Part shown: positions 8,158 to 16,608 of the stretch, piece by piece | Layout of the letters: each line of letters starts with the position of its first letter | Position numbering within the stretch: the first letter of the stretch is position 1 | DNA from: Lachnospiraceae bacterium | Lineage (GTDB): Bacteria > Bacillota_A > Clostridia > Lachnospirales > Lachnospiraceae | NCBI GenBank assembly: GCA_017613595.1 | Contig: JAGADM010000086.1 | Span: 1 to 28,364 of the forward strand | Direction of reading: 5' to 3' | Length of the DNA stretch: 28,364 bases | Position numbers and translations under genes: made by a program | Notes under the pieces: generated by a model | The model's database searches: none | The model's input: the letters and a program-made list of their open reading frames with translations, nothing else | Told to the model about the DNA's origin: nothing

Positions 8158-9444
8158 TTACTGCTCTACCGCGTTGTCCGCTACAAGCGTAACTGCCTTC
8201 TGGCAGGCAAGATCAAGGCTCATGTTCTTGAGGTTGTCCTCACCCATGTACTCCTTAACCTGTGCAACTTCCATATGATACTGATCGGCCATCTTCTGAA
8301 GCTCAGCCTCAATCTCGTCATCGGAAACGGTAATGTTCTCAGCCTTTACGATAGCTTCAAGAACAAGACGGGTGTTGATGCGCTTCTCAGCCTGGGGCTT
8401 CATCTGGTCAAGGAACGTCTTCTTGTTAAGACCGGTGAACTGGAAGTACTGCTCAAGCTTAAGACCCTGGGACTGGAGACGGTATGCGAAATCCTCCGCC
8501 ATCTGCTCCTGGGTGGATGCGATCATCGCTTCCGGAACTTCCATCGTCGCGTTGGCTACTGCCTTCTCGATTGCCTGGTCCTCTTTCTTGGTCTGTGCTT
8601 CCTTCGTCTTCTTCTCGGTCAGGTTCTTCTTAATGTCTTCCTTGTACTCGGCAAGGGTATCAAACTCGGAAACCTCAGCTGCGAACTCGTCGTCAAGCTC
8701 GGGAAGCTCCTTAGCCTTGATAGCGTTAACCTTGCACTTGAATACTGCGGGCTTGCCTGCAAGCTCCGGAGCGTGATACTGCTCGGGGAACGTAACGTTT
8801 ACGTCGCACTCTTCACCGATGCTCTTGCCGATCAGCTGATCTTCAAAACCGTCGATAAAGCTGTGGGAACCGATCACAAGCGGATGGTTCTCGCCCTTGC
8901 CGCCGGCAAATGCAACGCCGTCGCAGAATCCTTCGTAATCGATCACAGCGGTGTCGCCGTCCTGAACCGGACGATCCTCAACGGTGATCTCTCTTGCATT
9001 CTGTTCCTGGGTCTTTTTAAGCTCCGCCTCGATCTCCTCATCGGTAACCTCGATAACGGGCTTGTCAACCGTAACACCCTTGTACTCGCCGAGAGTAACC
9101 TCAGGCTTCTTCGCTACGGTAGCGGTAAAGATGAAGTCCTTGCCGGACTCGATCTGCGTAACATCAATCTCGGGGCGGGATACGATCTCTACGCCGCACT
9201 CCTCGGCTGCCTTCTGGTAAGCATCGGGAATCAGCAGGTTGGCTGCCTCTTCGTAGAACATCTCCTTGCCGTACATCTTGGCAACAACTGCAAACGGAGC
9301 CTTTCCTTTACGGAAGCCCTGAATGTTCAGTTTATTCTTGTTCTTCTGATAAGCCTGCTCAATTGCCTTGTTAAAATCCTCAGCCGGACAGTCAATTGTC
9401 AGCTTAACCATATTCTTTCCTAAATCTTCAACTTGATAACCCAT
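8158..9444 (-). CDS. tig: Trigger factor (ribosome-associated chaperone and peptidyl-prolyl isomerase)
   Basis: A 428-residue trigger factor that binds the ribosome exit tunnel and helps nascent chains fold. The N-terminal ribosome-binding domain contains the signature GFRKGKAP (43-50). An FKBP-type PPIase domain follows (about 150-245, with VQDGDTAVIDYEGFCDG and FEDQLIGKSIGEE), then the helical C-terminal chaperone domain (about 250-428). Length and order are normal. AAGGAGGAAT precedes the ATG. An extended -10 promoter lies about 70 bases upstream, making this the likely first gene of the tig-clpP-clpX-lon-ysxC block. Confidence 0.97.
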   Translation of the reverse strand: MGYQVEDLGKNMVKLTIDCPAEDFNKAIEQAYQKNKNKLNIQGFRKGKAPFAVVAKMYGKEMFYEEAANLLIPDAYQKAAEECGVEIVSRPEIDVTQIESGKDFIFTATVAKKPEVTLGEYKGVTVDKPVIEVTDEEIEAELKKTQEQNAREITVEDRPVQDGDTAVIDYEGFCDGVAFAGGKGENHPLVIGSHSFIDGFEDQLIGKSIGEECDVNVTFPEQYHAPELAGKPAVFKCKVNAIKAKELPELDDEFAAEVSEFDTLAEYKEDIKKNLTEKKTKEAQTKKEDQAIEKAVANATMEVPEAMIASTQEQMAEDFAYRLQSQGLKLEQYFQFTGLNKKTFLDQMKPQAEKRINTRLVLEAIVKAENITVSDDEIEAELQKMADQYHMEVAQVKEYMGEDNLKNMSLDLACQKAVTLVADNAVEQ

Positions 9445-9514
9445 GACGGTATTCCTCCTTGTACAGCCGGACTTCTGCGTCTGCTGCTTTCCTTTCTAAA
9501 ACTCACGAATAAAT

Positions 9515-9545
9515 ATTATAGCACTAATCCCGCGTAAAATCCAGT
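9515..9545 (-). promoter_or_regulatory. Extended -10 promoter of the tig-clpP-clpX block
   Basis: On the minus strand TGCTATAAT (TGn plus a perfect TATAAT at 9520-9515) lies about 70 bases before the tig start. The -35 region (TGGATT-like, 17 bases upstream) is weak, as is common with an extended -10. It directly abuts the stop codon of the upstream gene. No CIRCE or CtsR site was seen. Confidence 0.65.
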
Positions 9546-12500
9546 TATTTTTTCTTGTCGGTGAAGAGCGTCTCAAAATCCTCCGGAGGCATCGGTGCGT
9601 TGAGCTTCCGTTTCTCTTTGGCCTTCACTAAACCGGAGTTTTCCGGATTCTTCATGATCGCGCCTGCGGGCAGATCTTTCGGTGCCTCACTGATCGCGCA
9701 CTGTGCCAGATAAGAATCAATATCCACATGAAATCCGAGGTTCTGGAGTTCCTGTAGGATCGTCATAGCGGAGTTGAAGCTTTCGGTGCTCAGCTGGCCT
9801 TCCGGAGCGACGATTTCAATCAGACCGGACGGGATGCTGTAGCGCTGCTGCAGGAATTTCACGCGGTTCATGAAGTCCGCGCTGAACATGTACTGCCAGG
9901 AAAGCCGTAACGTGATCATCGGCGGTTCCGCTCCGCCGTCGATCCATTCACGGAGCAGCCGGCATGTCTCACGGTGTACGTAATAGTCAAGCTCGGTGAC
10001 GAAACCGTTCTCTTCGAAGATCGGCTGGAACGAGCACGGCTCGATGACCTGCCCCTCGGCCGTAATCCAGCGGACAAGCGCTTCGGCTCCGATGATCGAG
10101 CCGGTCTCGGGTTCGCGTTTCGGCTGGAAGAATACCTTGAACTCGCGGTTGCTCATCGCGTCGCGCATCGAATGCTCGACGAACTCGCGGAAGCTGTTCA
10201 CGGCACGCAGGTCCTCGGTGTAGAACGCGATTGCCACAGTCGGCGGATCCTGCATGCTGCCGATGCTTCTTGCCGCAACCTTCGCGCGGTCCATTGCCTC
10301 GGGAACGCTGTTCTCGTGATTGATAAACTTATAAATGCCGCACCATACCTTGAGCTGCATATCCGGGTACAGACGGATAACCGCGGTATGCGCCGCTTCC
10401 ATCATCATCGACAGTCTCGCTTCGGTGCGTTCCCTGTCGTCGTAGCGGATCATCAGCATGAAGTTCGCGCCGCTCTGGCGGGCGAAGAGCTCATCGGCCT
10501 TCAGGAACGAATTGAGCGTCGCGGAGAATACCTTCAGCAGCTCGTTGCATGCCGAGTAGCCCCATACGTCATTCAGATCGCCGAACTGCGGGAAGTAAAA
10601 TGCGACGAAGCATACATTGGCCTTCTCGTGCTCGGATACGTAACGGTTCGCGTCCTCCTCGAACTTCTCAATCGTAAGCCGTCCGGTGAGCGCGTCTCTT
10701 GCGCGGACACGTTCCACGAATTCGGTTACGTCCGCCCAGCAGAGAAGCACCTGGTTGCCTTCCTTTTCCTCAACGAGCGACGCGCTTGTCGAAATCCAGC
10801 GCTTCTGCTTCTCGTAATAGGATTCGGTCGTAAATACCTTGGTTTTCTTCGTAAGACCGGCAACCGGACAGTTTACGCAAGGTTCCTTGCGGCCCATGAT
10901 GGCGCTGAAGCATTTCTCGCCGGAATGCGCTTCCGGGTACTGCCGTCCGGTATAGTCGCCGACATAAACGAGCTCGAATGTGTCGGGATGGATCGCGTAG
11001 TTGGTAATCTGCTGGTTCTCAATGATGGCTCGTGCGTAACGCACTTCCTCATCAAGCATTTCCTTTGTCCGCGAGCGGTCGATATAAATGCCGATCAGAC
11101 GTCCGATGTGCGTCAGGATATCCTGCTCTTCCTTCGTCCAGTTCGCGCCGGCTTCCTTCGTAAACGTCAAGAAGGCAAATGTGTCTTCCCGGTCGAGGAT
11201 CACGTTCTGGAAGATCGACTCGTTCGGGTAATATTCCTTCATCTCATCCGGTACATTGATGCCGAGCTGCGAAGAGTCGGTGCAGATAAATACGCTGTCA
11301 TTTGAGAAACGGTGGCGGAGTTCTCTGCGGGCTCCGCGGAGAATCTCCTCATATGCCTTCACATGCGGATTCTCGCCGTTTTCCCAGTTGCAGCGCAGAT
11401 TGAGGAGCTGCTTCTCGGGATCGATGATGACCGCGTAGATGCGCTTATAGCCGTAGTATTTGCCGACTTCGCCGAAGATTGCGGTAAGGTCCTCGTCACC
11501 GGTGCCGTTGGCCGCCAGCATATCGAAGATCATACCGACGATGTTCTTCTCAACCGGACCGTACTGCGTCTGCTGTTCGCGCTCGACGATTCTCTTGGCC
11601 TCGGGCTTCTCGGCGGGCTCCTCTTCCTTGCGGGAAGGCCGGTACATCTGATGCTCCTCAAGGGATTCGTCATATATCGTACAGTTGTTATTCGGATTCT
11701 TACGCGACTCTTCGATTGCGCGCACTGCCTTGCGGTGCAGGCTTGCATAGTCGCGGCCGTCCTTCGGGAATACCGAAACGCCGATGTTCAGCTCAACGCT
11801 GCCGCCGCGTTTCAGTTCGATACGTTCCGCAGCTTTGCCGACCGCACGCGCAATCGCGTAAACCTCGGCAGGCGTACGGATGTCATTCTTCAGCATGATG
11901 AACTCGCCGTCCTCGGTATGCGCGATGCAGTCCGATGCCATGAATACGGAACCGAGTCCGCCCGCCATCTTCTCAAGCACATACTCCGCGTACGCGTGGC
12001 CGTAGGTGTCGGTGATCGAACTCAGGTTATCAAGTCCGAGCACGAAGAACACGATGCGGTCGTTCTCGGTGCTGTCCTTGATCATATCCTCCAGACGCTC
12101 GCGGATCGCGTTGCCCGTAAGAAGACCGGTCACGCTGTCGCGGTCGGCCTCTCGCACGGTCACCTGTTCAATCTTCTTCTCTTCATCGACATTTACGGTC
12201 CGTCCCATAACGCGGGCCGGAAGTCCCTTGCTGTTGAATACGGTATAGCCTTCGTAGCGGAGCCATATGGTCTTGCCCGGTTCCACATACGAACGGATGT
12301 CATAGGAAAATGTCTCGTCGCCGTTCTGCAGACTGCGGCAGAGCGTTTCAAAGACCGGAATGTCCTCTTCGTAGATCAGGCCGGACGCCAGCATGTTATT
12401 CCGGAAGTTCGGAATTCTGAGCCGGTCCTTCTCTCCCATGCCTTCCCCAAGGCGGCTCTGGACAAGGATTCCGGTCGACACGGTATACTCCCAAAGACCG

Positions 12501-12604
12501 CAGGTTACCATACCGGAAATCAGACGGTACTTCGCCCGTTCAATCTCCAGCTCCTGTTCCAGCTCCTGTATTCTGTTATCCCCGTTCTGATTGGTGTTCG
12601 CCAT
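9545..12604 (-). CDS. Multidomain PAS-GGDEF-GAF-PAS-GGDEF-EAL protein with degenerate motifs
   Basis: A 1019-residue cytosolic signalling protein. Inferred domains: coiled coil (about 10-30), PAS (about 30-145), GGDEF-like (about 160-320), GAF-like (about 365-530), PAS (about 535-645), second GGDEF-like (about 645-790), and an EAL-like domain (about 815-985). The active-site motif of the first GGDEF is EDGEF (231-235) and of the second SGANF (711-715), so neither should make cyclic di-GMP. The EAL signature is present (AEALVRW, 841-843), but the later metal-binding motif normally DDFGTG reads DIDSYL, and the second half of the barrel is missing. The second PAS holds C565, C576 and C579. A sensor or cyclic-di-GMP receptor is more likely than an enzyme. 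The ATG at 12604 has GGAGGAGG 8 bases upstream; the in-frame TTG at 12622 overlaps it. Confidence 0.85.
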   Translation of the reverse strand: MANTNQNGDNRIQELEQELEIERAKYRLISGMVTCGLWEYTVSTGILVQSRLGEGMGEKDRLRIPNFRNNMLASGLIYEEDIPVFETLCRSLQNGDETFSYDIRSYVEPGKTIWLRYEGYTVFNSKGLPARVMGRTVNVDEEKKIEQVTVREADRDSVTGLLTGNAIRERLEDMIKDSTENDRIVFFVLGLDNLSSITDTYGHAYAEYVLEKMAGGLGSVFMASDCIAHTEDGEFIMLKNDIRTPAEVYAIARAVGKAAERIELKRGGSVELNIGVSVFPKDGRDYASLHRKAVRAIEESRKNPNNNCTIYDESLEEHQMYRPSRKEEEPAEKPEAKRIVEREQQTQYGPVEKNIVGMIFDMLAANGTGDEDLTAIFGEVGKYYGYKRIYAVIIDPEKQLLNLRCNWENGENPHVKAYEEILRGARRELRHRFSNDSVFICTDSSQLGINVPDEMKEYYPNESIFQNVILDREDTFAFLTFTKEAGANWTKEEQDILTHIGRLIGIYIDRSRTKEMLDEEVRYARAIIENQQITNYAIHPDTFELVYVGDYTGRQYPEAHSGEKCFSAIMGRKEPCVNCPVAGLTKKTKVFTTESYYEKQKRWISTSASLVEEKEGNQVLLCWADVTEFVERVRARDALTGRLTIEKFEEDANRYVSEHEKANVCFVAFYFPQFGDLNDVWGYSACNELLKVFSATLNSFLKADELFARQSGANFMLMIRYDDRERTEARLSMMMEAAHTAVIRLYPDMQLKVWCGIYKFINHENSVPEAMDRAKVAARSIGSMQDPPTVAIAFYTEDLRAVNSFREFVEHSMRDAMSNREFKVFFQPKREPETGSIIGAEALVRWITAEGQVIEPCSFQPIFEENGFVTELDYYVHRETCRLLREWIDGGAEPPMITLRLSWQYMFSADFMNRVKFLQQRYSIPSGLIEIVAPEGQLSTESFNSAMTILQELQNLGFHVDIDSYLAQCAISEAPKDLPAGAIMKNPENSGLVKAKEKRKLNAPMPPEDFETLFTDKKK

Positions 12605-12652
12605 CCGGTTAACCTCCTCCAATCGCCCTTTTCAATCCCCATGGAAAAGGAC

Positions 12653-12700
12653 AATATATCACTCTTTATCTTACACCATTCCGACCGGAAAATCCAACAG
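12653..12700 (-). promoter_or_regulatory. Candidate promoter for the PAS/GGDEF/EAL gene
   Basis: The gap between the terminator at 12719 and the gene start at 12604 is AT-rich on the minus strand. It offers TGATATATT (an extended -10, around 12653-12661) and, alternatively, TTGGAT-N18-TAAGAT just upstream. Neither is a strong match, and the choice between them cannot be made by eye. Confidence 0.35.
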
Positions 12701-12718
12701 TTTTCGCCCCCGTTATCC

Positions 12719-12760
12719 AAAAATCCCGCGGAACCGGCATTTTTCGTGCCGAATTCCGCG
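12719..12760 (-). terminator. Intrinsic terminator after the first TPR-like membrane protein gene
   Basis: A long stem (TCCCGCGGAA...GGCA at 12724-12739 with its complement at about 12747-12760; small internal mismatch) surrounds a short loop. On the minus strand it is followed by TTTTT (complement of 12719-12723). It ends the transcript of the gene at 12824-13963 before the PAS/GGDEF/EAL gene. Confidence 0.85.
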
Positions 12761-12823
12761 GGATTCCGCGTTTGTGACAAATTATCTTGCATCTCAACGA
12801 TGCGCCGTCCGGCTTCCGAAGCG

Positions 12824-13963
12824 CTATTCCGTGCGGAGCTTAAGCGTATACTTGCGTCCGCCGGTAAGCGTGAATACATCGCTGTCGGCAGATGCCTTCA
12901 TTCTTGCGTACGTTCCGTAGGAACCGAACATTTCCACCTCGCCGAACCACGGTGCGTCATCGTTCGCGTACGCGACGTTAAACGAATACTTTCCTGCAGG
13001 CAGAAGGATCGTTGCCGTCCGCCCTTTATCAATGAACACACAGCAGGCGATTTCTTCCCGGCCTTCGTAGTCAACCGCGTATACCTTGACGAAATTGTAA
13101 TGGTTGTCGTCTTCCGGAGGCTTGATCGTCAGTCTGCAGCTGTCCGTACGCGCCTCGTATTTCGGGTTCCGGTAGGTCTCGCCGTTATCCGGGTTCTCAA
13201 ATGTGCAGTTATCCAAGAAGCGTTTCGAATAGCGGAAGGTTCCGAGTTCTTCGAAAAGTACGGAAGCGCTGTAGTATTTGCGTTCACCAAAATACTTTAC
13301 CGCGAGGGCGTAGTTTGCTTCCCGCAGGCAGAACTCCGTAAATTCCTCCCGATCCTTTTCCGGAATGTACTCCGCGTACGGACCGGTAAGAATCGCATAC
13401 GCCTCCGCAAACTGCTTCGTTTCCATCAGGCTCTTTACATCTTCCGCGGCAAGTGCTCTTCCGCAAAGGACACCGACATCTTCAATGTCCGGATAATCTC
13501 CCGCTTCCTGCAGGCTGCTGCGGGCTTCGTAATATCGGCCCTCCCGCAGATACGAAACGGCTCTTTCATATGCCGCAGCCTTCTTACACTCATCGTACAG
13601 TTCATAGGAATCGCGGAAGCCCGACGCCGCAAGAAAGCAGTCCTGGGCGCGCACATAATCGCCGGCGTTCATGGCGTCCTTTCCTTCCATGTACGTCACT
13701 CCCGTTTCTGAGAAATGAACCATATATGCCGAACGGCGGTAGCTTCCCAACCCGTCGAATATCTTCACGGCCTCTTCGTACTCTCCCGCTCTGACCGCAT
13801 TCAGACCCTGATTGTACCGGCGGATTTTCTCCTCCTTTTCGATATACGGGCGGACATAGCGCAGGTAAAACAGCACGCCCACGAGTACTAACGCAGCCGC
13901 GAGAATGATCAGCTGTATGCGGAGTTTCTTATTCTTTTGGAGTCTCGTTTCATCCTGTTCCAT
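12824..13963 (-). CDS. Membrane-anchored TPR-like repeat protein with conserved C-terminal domain (paralog 1)
   Basis: A 379-residue protein with a short basic cytoplasmic start, one transmembrane helix (about 16-37, IQLIILAAALVLVGVLFYLRYV), and then about 215 residues of tetratricopeptide-like helical repeats. The repeats recur as AGEYEEAVKIFDGLGSY, AGDYVRAQDCFLAASGF, EGRYYEARSSLQEAGDY and ERKYYSASVLFEELGTF. The last 110 residues form a predicted beta-rich domain with APWFGEVEMFGSYGTY. The same layout and C-terminal motif recur in the protein at 16609-17904, so the two are paralogs. The ATG at 13963 is preceded by AAGGGAG; an earlier in-frame start at 14014 has no ribosome site. It is probably co-transcribed with the DJ-1 gene upstream, 74 bases away. 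Function is not recognised. Confidence 0.8.
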   Translation of the reverse strand: MEQDETRLQKNKKLRIQLIILAAALVLVGVLFYLRYVRPYIEKEEKIRRYNQGLNAVRAGEYEEAVKIFDGLGSYRRSAYMVHFSETGVTYMEGKDAMNAGDYVRAQDCFLAASGFRDSYELYDECKKAAAYERAVSYLREGRYYEARSSLQEAGDYPDIEDVGVLCGRALAAEDVKSLMETKQFAEAYAILTGPYAEYIPEKDREEFTEFCLREANYALAVKYFGERKYYSASVLFEELGTFRYSKRFLDNCTFENPDNGETYRNPKYEARTDSCRLTIKPPEDDNHYNFVKVYAVDYEGREEIACCVFIDKGRTATILLPAGKYSFNVAYANDDAPWFGEVEMFGSYGTYARMKASADSDVFTLTGGRKYTLKLRTE

Positions 13964-14037
13964 AAAGCCTTCTCCCTTCCGGTTCCGGCAACGCCTTCCG
14001 GCTTTCTGCCGCACACCTTCCTCCCCAACAGGTTATG

Positions 14038-14601
14038 CTATACAGTAAACAGTTCTCCGGTATACTGGATTCCGTTTCCCACGCGTTTCGCCTCTTCGGG
14101 GGAAAATACGGAAAGAAGCGCCAGTGCGAACGGAATCGCAGCGCCCATTCCTTTACCGGTAATAATATTTCCGTCGATGACTACGCTGTCGCCGGACACC
14201 TTCGCGCCGAGGAGCTTGTCCTCGAAGCCCGGATAACAGGTCGCCTTACGGCCTTTCAGAAGACCGTTCATACCGAGAACGCTCGGTGCCGCGCAGATAG
14301 CCGAGATATACTTTTCCGCGTCGCGGTAAGCCATCAGCACATTGCGGAGTCCCTCATGCGCCATCAGCGCGTTGGTTCCCTTCAGGCCGCCCGGAAGTAC
14401 GATCATGTCGCCGTCCAGACAGGCATCTTCATCAAACAGTACATCCGCTCCGAACGGAATCCTGTGCGAGCCGAGAATCTCCTTCTTACCGGTCACGGAA
14501 ACCGTAACCGTTTCGACACCGCCTCTACGCAAAATATCAACAACGGTAAGCGCTTCAATCTCTTCCACGCCGTTTGCCAGAAAAACATAAACTTTAGCCA
14601 T
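14038..14601 (-). CDS. DJ-1/PfpI family protein
   Basis: A 187-residue protein of the DJ-1/ThiJ/PfpI superfamily, similar in length to YajL/DJ-1. The nucleophile-elbow cysteine is C103 in AICAAPSVLG, and the partner glutamate is E16 in NGVEEIEALT. The glycine-rich VLPGGLKGTNAL and the C-terminal TGKGMGAAIPFALALL are also typical. Family members are linked to oxidative or carbonyl stress, but their substrates are debated and no reaction can be assigned here. The ATG at 14601 is chosen for its AAAAGGAGG ribosome site; an in-frame start at 14838 would add unconserved sequence across the promoter. The gene diverges from the arabinofuranosidase gene. Confidence 0.92.
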   Translation of the reverse strand: MAKVYVFLANGVEEIEALTVVDILRRGGVETVTVSVTGKKEILGSHRIPFGADVLFDEDACLDGDMIVLPGGLKGTNALMAHEGLRNVLMAYRDAEKYISAICAAPSVLGMNGLLKGRKATCYPGFEDKLLGAKVSGDSVVIDGNIITGKGMGAAIPFALALLSVFSPEEAKRVGNGIQYTGELFTV

Positions 14602-14650
14602 AAACGCCTCCTTTTCCGTCATTATGAAACGGTTTTGCGTAATTTTCTGA

Positions 14651-14679
14651 ACTATATCACATTTTAACGGAAAATGCAA
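14651..14679 (-). promoter_or_regulatory. Promoter of the DJ-1 gene
   Basis: On the minus strand TTGCAT (14679-14674), a 17-base spacer, and TATAGT (14656-14651) with a TG one base upstream (extended -10) lie about 50 bases before the ATG. Confidence 0.6.
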
Positions 14680-14779
14680 TCTCGTTCTGCCCTTTCCCTT
14701 CCGCCGCCCTCTTCCCCGGGCGCCCCGCAGGACTATGAGAAGACGCTTTCCGACATGCAAAAAAAGATAGAAAATAACA

Positions 14780-14808
14780 TTGCGAAAACCTCCCGGAAGC
14801 ATTATGAT
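14780..14808 (+). promoter_or_regulatory. Promoter of the GH51 gene
   Basis: TTGCGA (14780-14785), a 17-base spacer and TATGAT (14803-14808) lie about 55 bases before the start codon. A small hairpin (CGCCC/GGGCG, 14832-14844) sits between promoter and ribosome site. The 260-base divergent gap otherwise holds only the DJ-1 promoter and a C/T-rich stretch near 14680-14730. Confidence 0.6.
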
Positions 14809-14861
14809 AACAGTATTAACGTAATACATTTCGCCCATAGGGCGACGAAGAGGAGGTTCCC

Positions 14862-16343
14862 TTGATTAACAAAAAACTGACCGTCAAGGCTTCCCAAAAG
14901 GGAGCAAAGATCAACAAAGAGATTTACGGACATTTTTCCGAGCATCTCGGCCGCTGCATCTATAACGGCATCTATGTCGGCGAGGATTCCGACATTCCGA
15001 ACACGAGAGGTATGCGCAACGACGTTGTCGAGGCCATGAAAGAGATGGGTATTCCGGTACTCCGCTGGCCGGGCGGCTGCTTTGCCGATGAGTATCACTG
15101 GATGAACGGTATCGGCCCGAAGGAAAGCCGTGTAAAGATGATCAACACGAACTGGGGCGGCGTAACCGAGGACAACAGCTTCGGTACGCACGAATTCATG
15201 GATCTGTGTGACCAGATCGGCTGTGAGCCTTACATCAGCGGCAATGTCGGAAGCGGCACCGTTCGCGAGATGTCCGAGTGGATCGAATATATGACAAGCG
15301 ATAACGTTTCGCCGATGACCGACCTTCGTAAGAAGAACGGCCGTGAGAAGCCGTGGCACCTCAAGTACCTCGGCATCGGTAACGAGAACTGGGGCTGCGG
15401 CGGCTTCATGACTCCCGAATACTACGCGAACCAGTACCGCCAGTTCCAGCAGTTCTGCAAGAACTACGGCGACAACAGGCTTTATAAGGTTGCCTGCGGC
15501 CCGAACGGCGGCGACACCGCCTGGACCGACAAGCTCATGTCGATGCTGAACCCGATGATTGCCGGTGCGATCAGCCTCCACTTCTACACCGTTCCGACCG
15601 GCCGCTGGGAGGACAAAGGACCCGCTACCGGATTTGATGAGAAGCTTTACAACGAAACGATCCGCGAGACCCAGAAGATGGAGCCCATCATTATGGATCA
15701 CCTTGCCGTTATGGACCGCCACGATCCCGATCACAAGATCGGTCTTGCGGTTGACGAATGGGGCTGCTGGTATAACGTTGAGGAAGGCACCAATCCGGGC
15801 TTCCTGTATCAGCAGAACACGATGCGTGACGCCATCGTTGCTTCCGTTAACCTGAACATCTTCAACCGCCATGCGGACCGCATCGTAATGGCGAATATCG
15901 CGCAGGTAGTAAACGTTCTTCAGTCCGTGATCCTGACCGAGGGTTCGAAGATGCTGAAGACTCCTACCTACTATGTATTCAAGATGTACAAGCCGCACCA
16001 GGAGGCATCCCTCGTTGAGGCGCAGCTTGAGGATACCGCGTTCGATCATGACGGCATCCGGTATACGGATGTTTCCGTTTCCGCTTCCGTCAAGGAAGAT
16101 ACTCTCTTCGTAACGCTGAGCAACGCGAACCTTAAGGAAAGCTACACGATCGACACCGATCTCGGCGAGGCATTCGGTTCTTACGAGGCCCGTATCCTGA
16201 CCGGCGCGATGGGTGATTATAACACCTTCGATCAACCCGACAATGTATTCGACAAAGCCTATGACGGCGTAAAGCTTTCCGGCAAGGATGCTTCGATTGT
16301 TCTTCCGCCTGTCAGCGTTGTTACGATCGCGTTTAAGAAATAA
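14862..16343 (+). CDS. abfA: GH51 alpha-L-arabinofuranosidase (intracellular)
   Basis: A 493-residue glycoside hydrolase of family 51 that releases terminal L-arabinose from arabinoxylan or arabinan oligosaccharides. Hallmarks are [17 protein letters not shown] near the N-terminus, [13 protein letters not shown], the acid/base E175 in [11 protein letters not shown], and the nucleophile E299 in [12 protein letters not shown]-terminal beta-sandwich follows (about 390-493). There is no signal peptide, so it should act on imported oligosaccharides. The start codon is TTG at 14862, set by AGGAGG at 14851-14856, and no ATG is nearby. No transporter or regulator is adjacent, which is unusual for a sugar locus. 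The next gene starts 1 base after its stop. Confidence 0.95.
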   Translation: MINKKLTVKASQKGAKINKEIYGHFSEHLGRCIYNGIYVGEDSDIPNTRGMRNDVVEAMKEMGIPVLRWPGGCFADEYHWMNGIGPKESRVKMINTNWGGVTEDNSFGTHEFMDLCDQIGCEPYISGNVGSGTVREMSEWIEYMTSDNVSPMTDLRKKNGREKPWHLKYLGIGNENWGCGGFMTPEYYANQYRQFQQFCKNYGDNRLYKVACGPNGGDTAWTDKLMSMLNPMIAGAISLHFYTVPTGRWEDKGPATGFDEKLYNETIRETQKMEPIIMDHLAVMDRHDPDHKIGLAVDEWGCWYNVEEGTNPGFLYQQNTMRDAIVASVNLNIFNRHADRIVMANIAQVVNVLQSVILTEGSKMLKTPTYYVFKMYKPHQEASLVEAQLEDTAFDHDGIRYTDVSVSASVKEDTLFVTLSNANLKESYTIDTDLGEAFGSYEARILTGAMGDYNTFDQPDNVFDKAYDGVKLSGKDASIVLPPVSVVTIAFKK

Positions 16344-16344
16344 T

Positions 16345-16599
16345 ATGGATACAACGAAAATTCCCTGTCGGCGCTGCCTTTTCGAAGGCGTCGACAGGGA
16401 CAAAGTAATGAATATGATTCAGGAATATTTAGGGGCGCTTTCCGATGAGGAACGCGCCTCCGATTCCTTATACCATGAAAGACTCCATGTCTGCGGCGAC
16501 TGCTCGCGTTTAGAGAACGGCCTCTGCGTGATGTGCGGCTGCTTCGTCCTCTACCGCGCCGGCCGGAAAGATTCCCGCTGTCCGGTAGACCGCTGGTAA
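16345..16599 (+). CDS. DUF6171 family Cys-rich small protein
   Basis: An 84-residue protein with a family-typical cysteine pattern: CRRC near the start, CGDC in the middle, CVMCGC, and a final C shortly before the C-terminal DRW. The spacing suggests a zinc-binding fold, and the family is known here as DUF6171 of Clostridia. The role is unknown. The ATG lies 1 base after the GH51 stop codon with only a weak AAGAAA ribosome site, so translation is probably coupled to the arabinofuranosidase. The gene converges on the TPR-like gene with 9 bases between them and no visible terminator. Confidence 0.78.
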   Translation: MDTTKIPCRRCLFEGVDRDKVMNMIQEYLGALSDEERASDSLYHERLHVCGDCSRLENGLCVMCGCFVLYRAGRKDSRCPVDRW

Positions 16600-16608
16600 T
16601 TCTTTATC

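Noticed and set aside
11312..13711. A 799-codon plus-strand open frame across parts of two minus-strand genes
   Set aside because: It is antisense to the PAS/GGDEF/EAL gene, a strong terminator and the TPR-like gene. It has no ribosome site and no recognisable protein features.
14802..16403. A 533-codon open frame on the minus strand across the GH51 gene
   Set aside because: It is a complete antisense shadow of a gene with intact catalytic motifs. Its protein has no recognisable domain, and it also covers the GH51 promoter.
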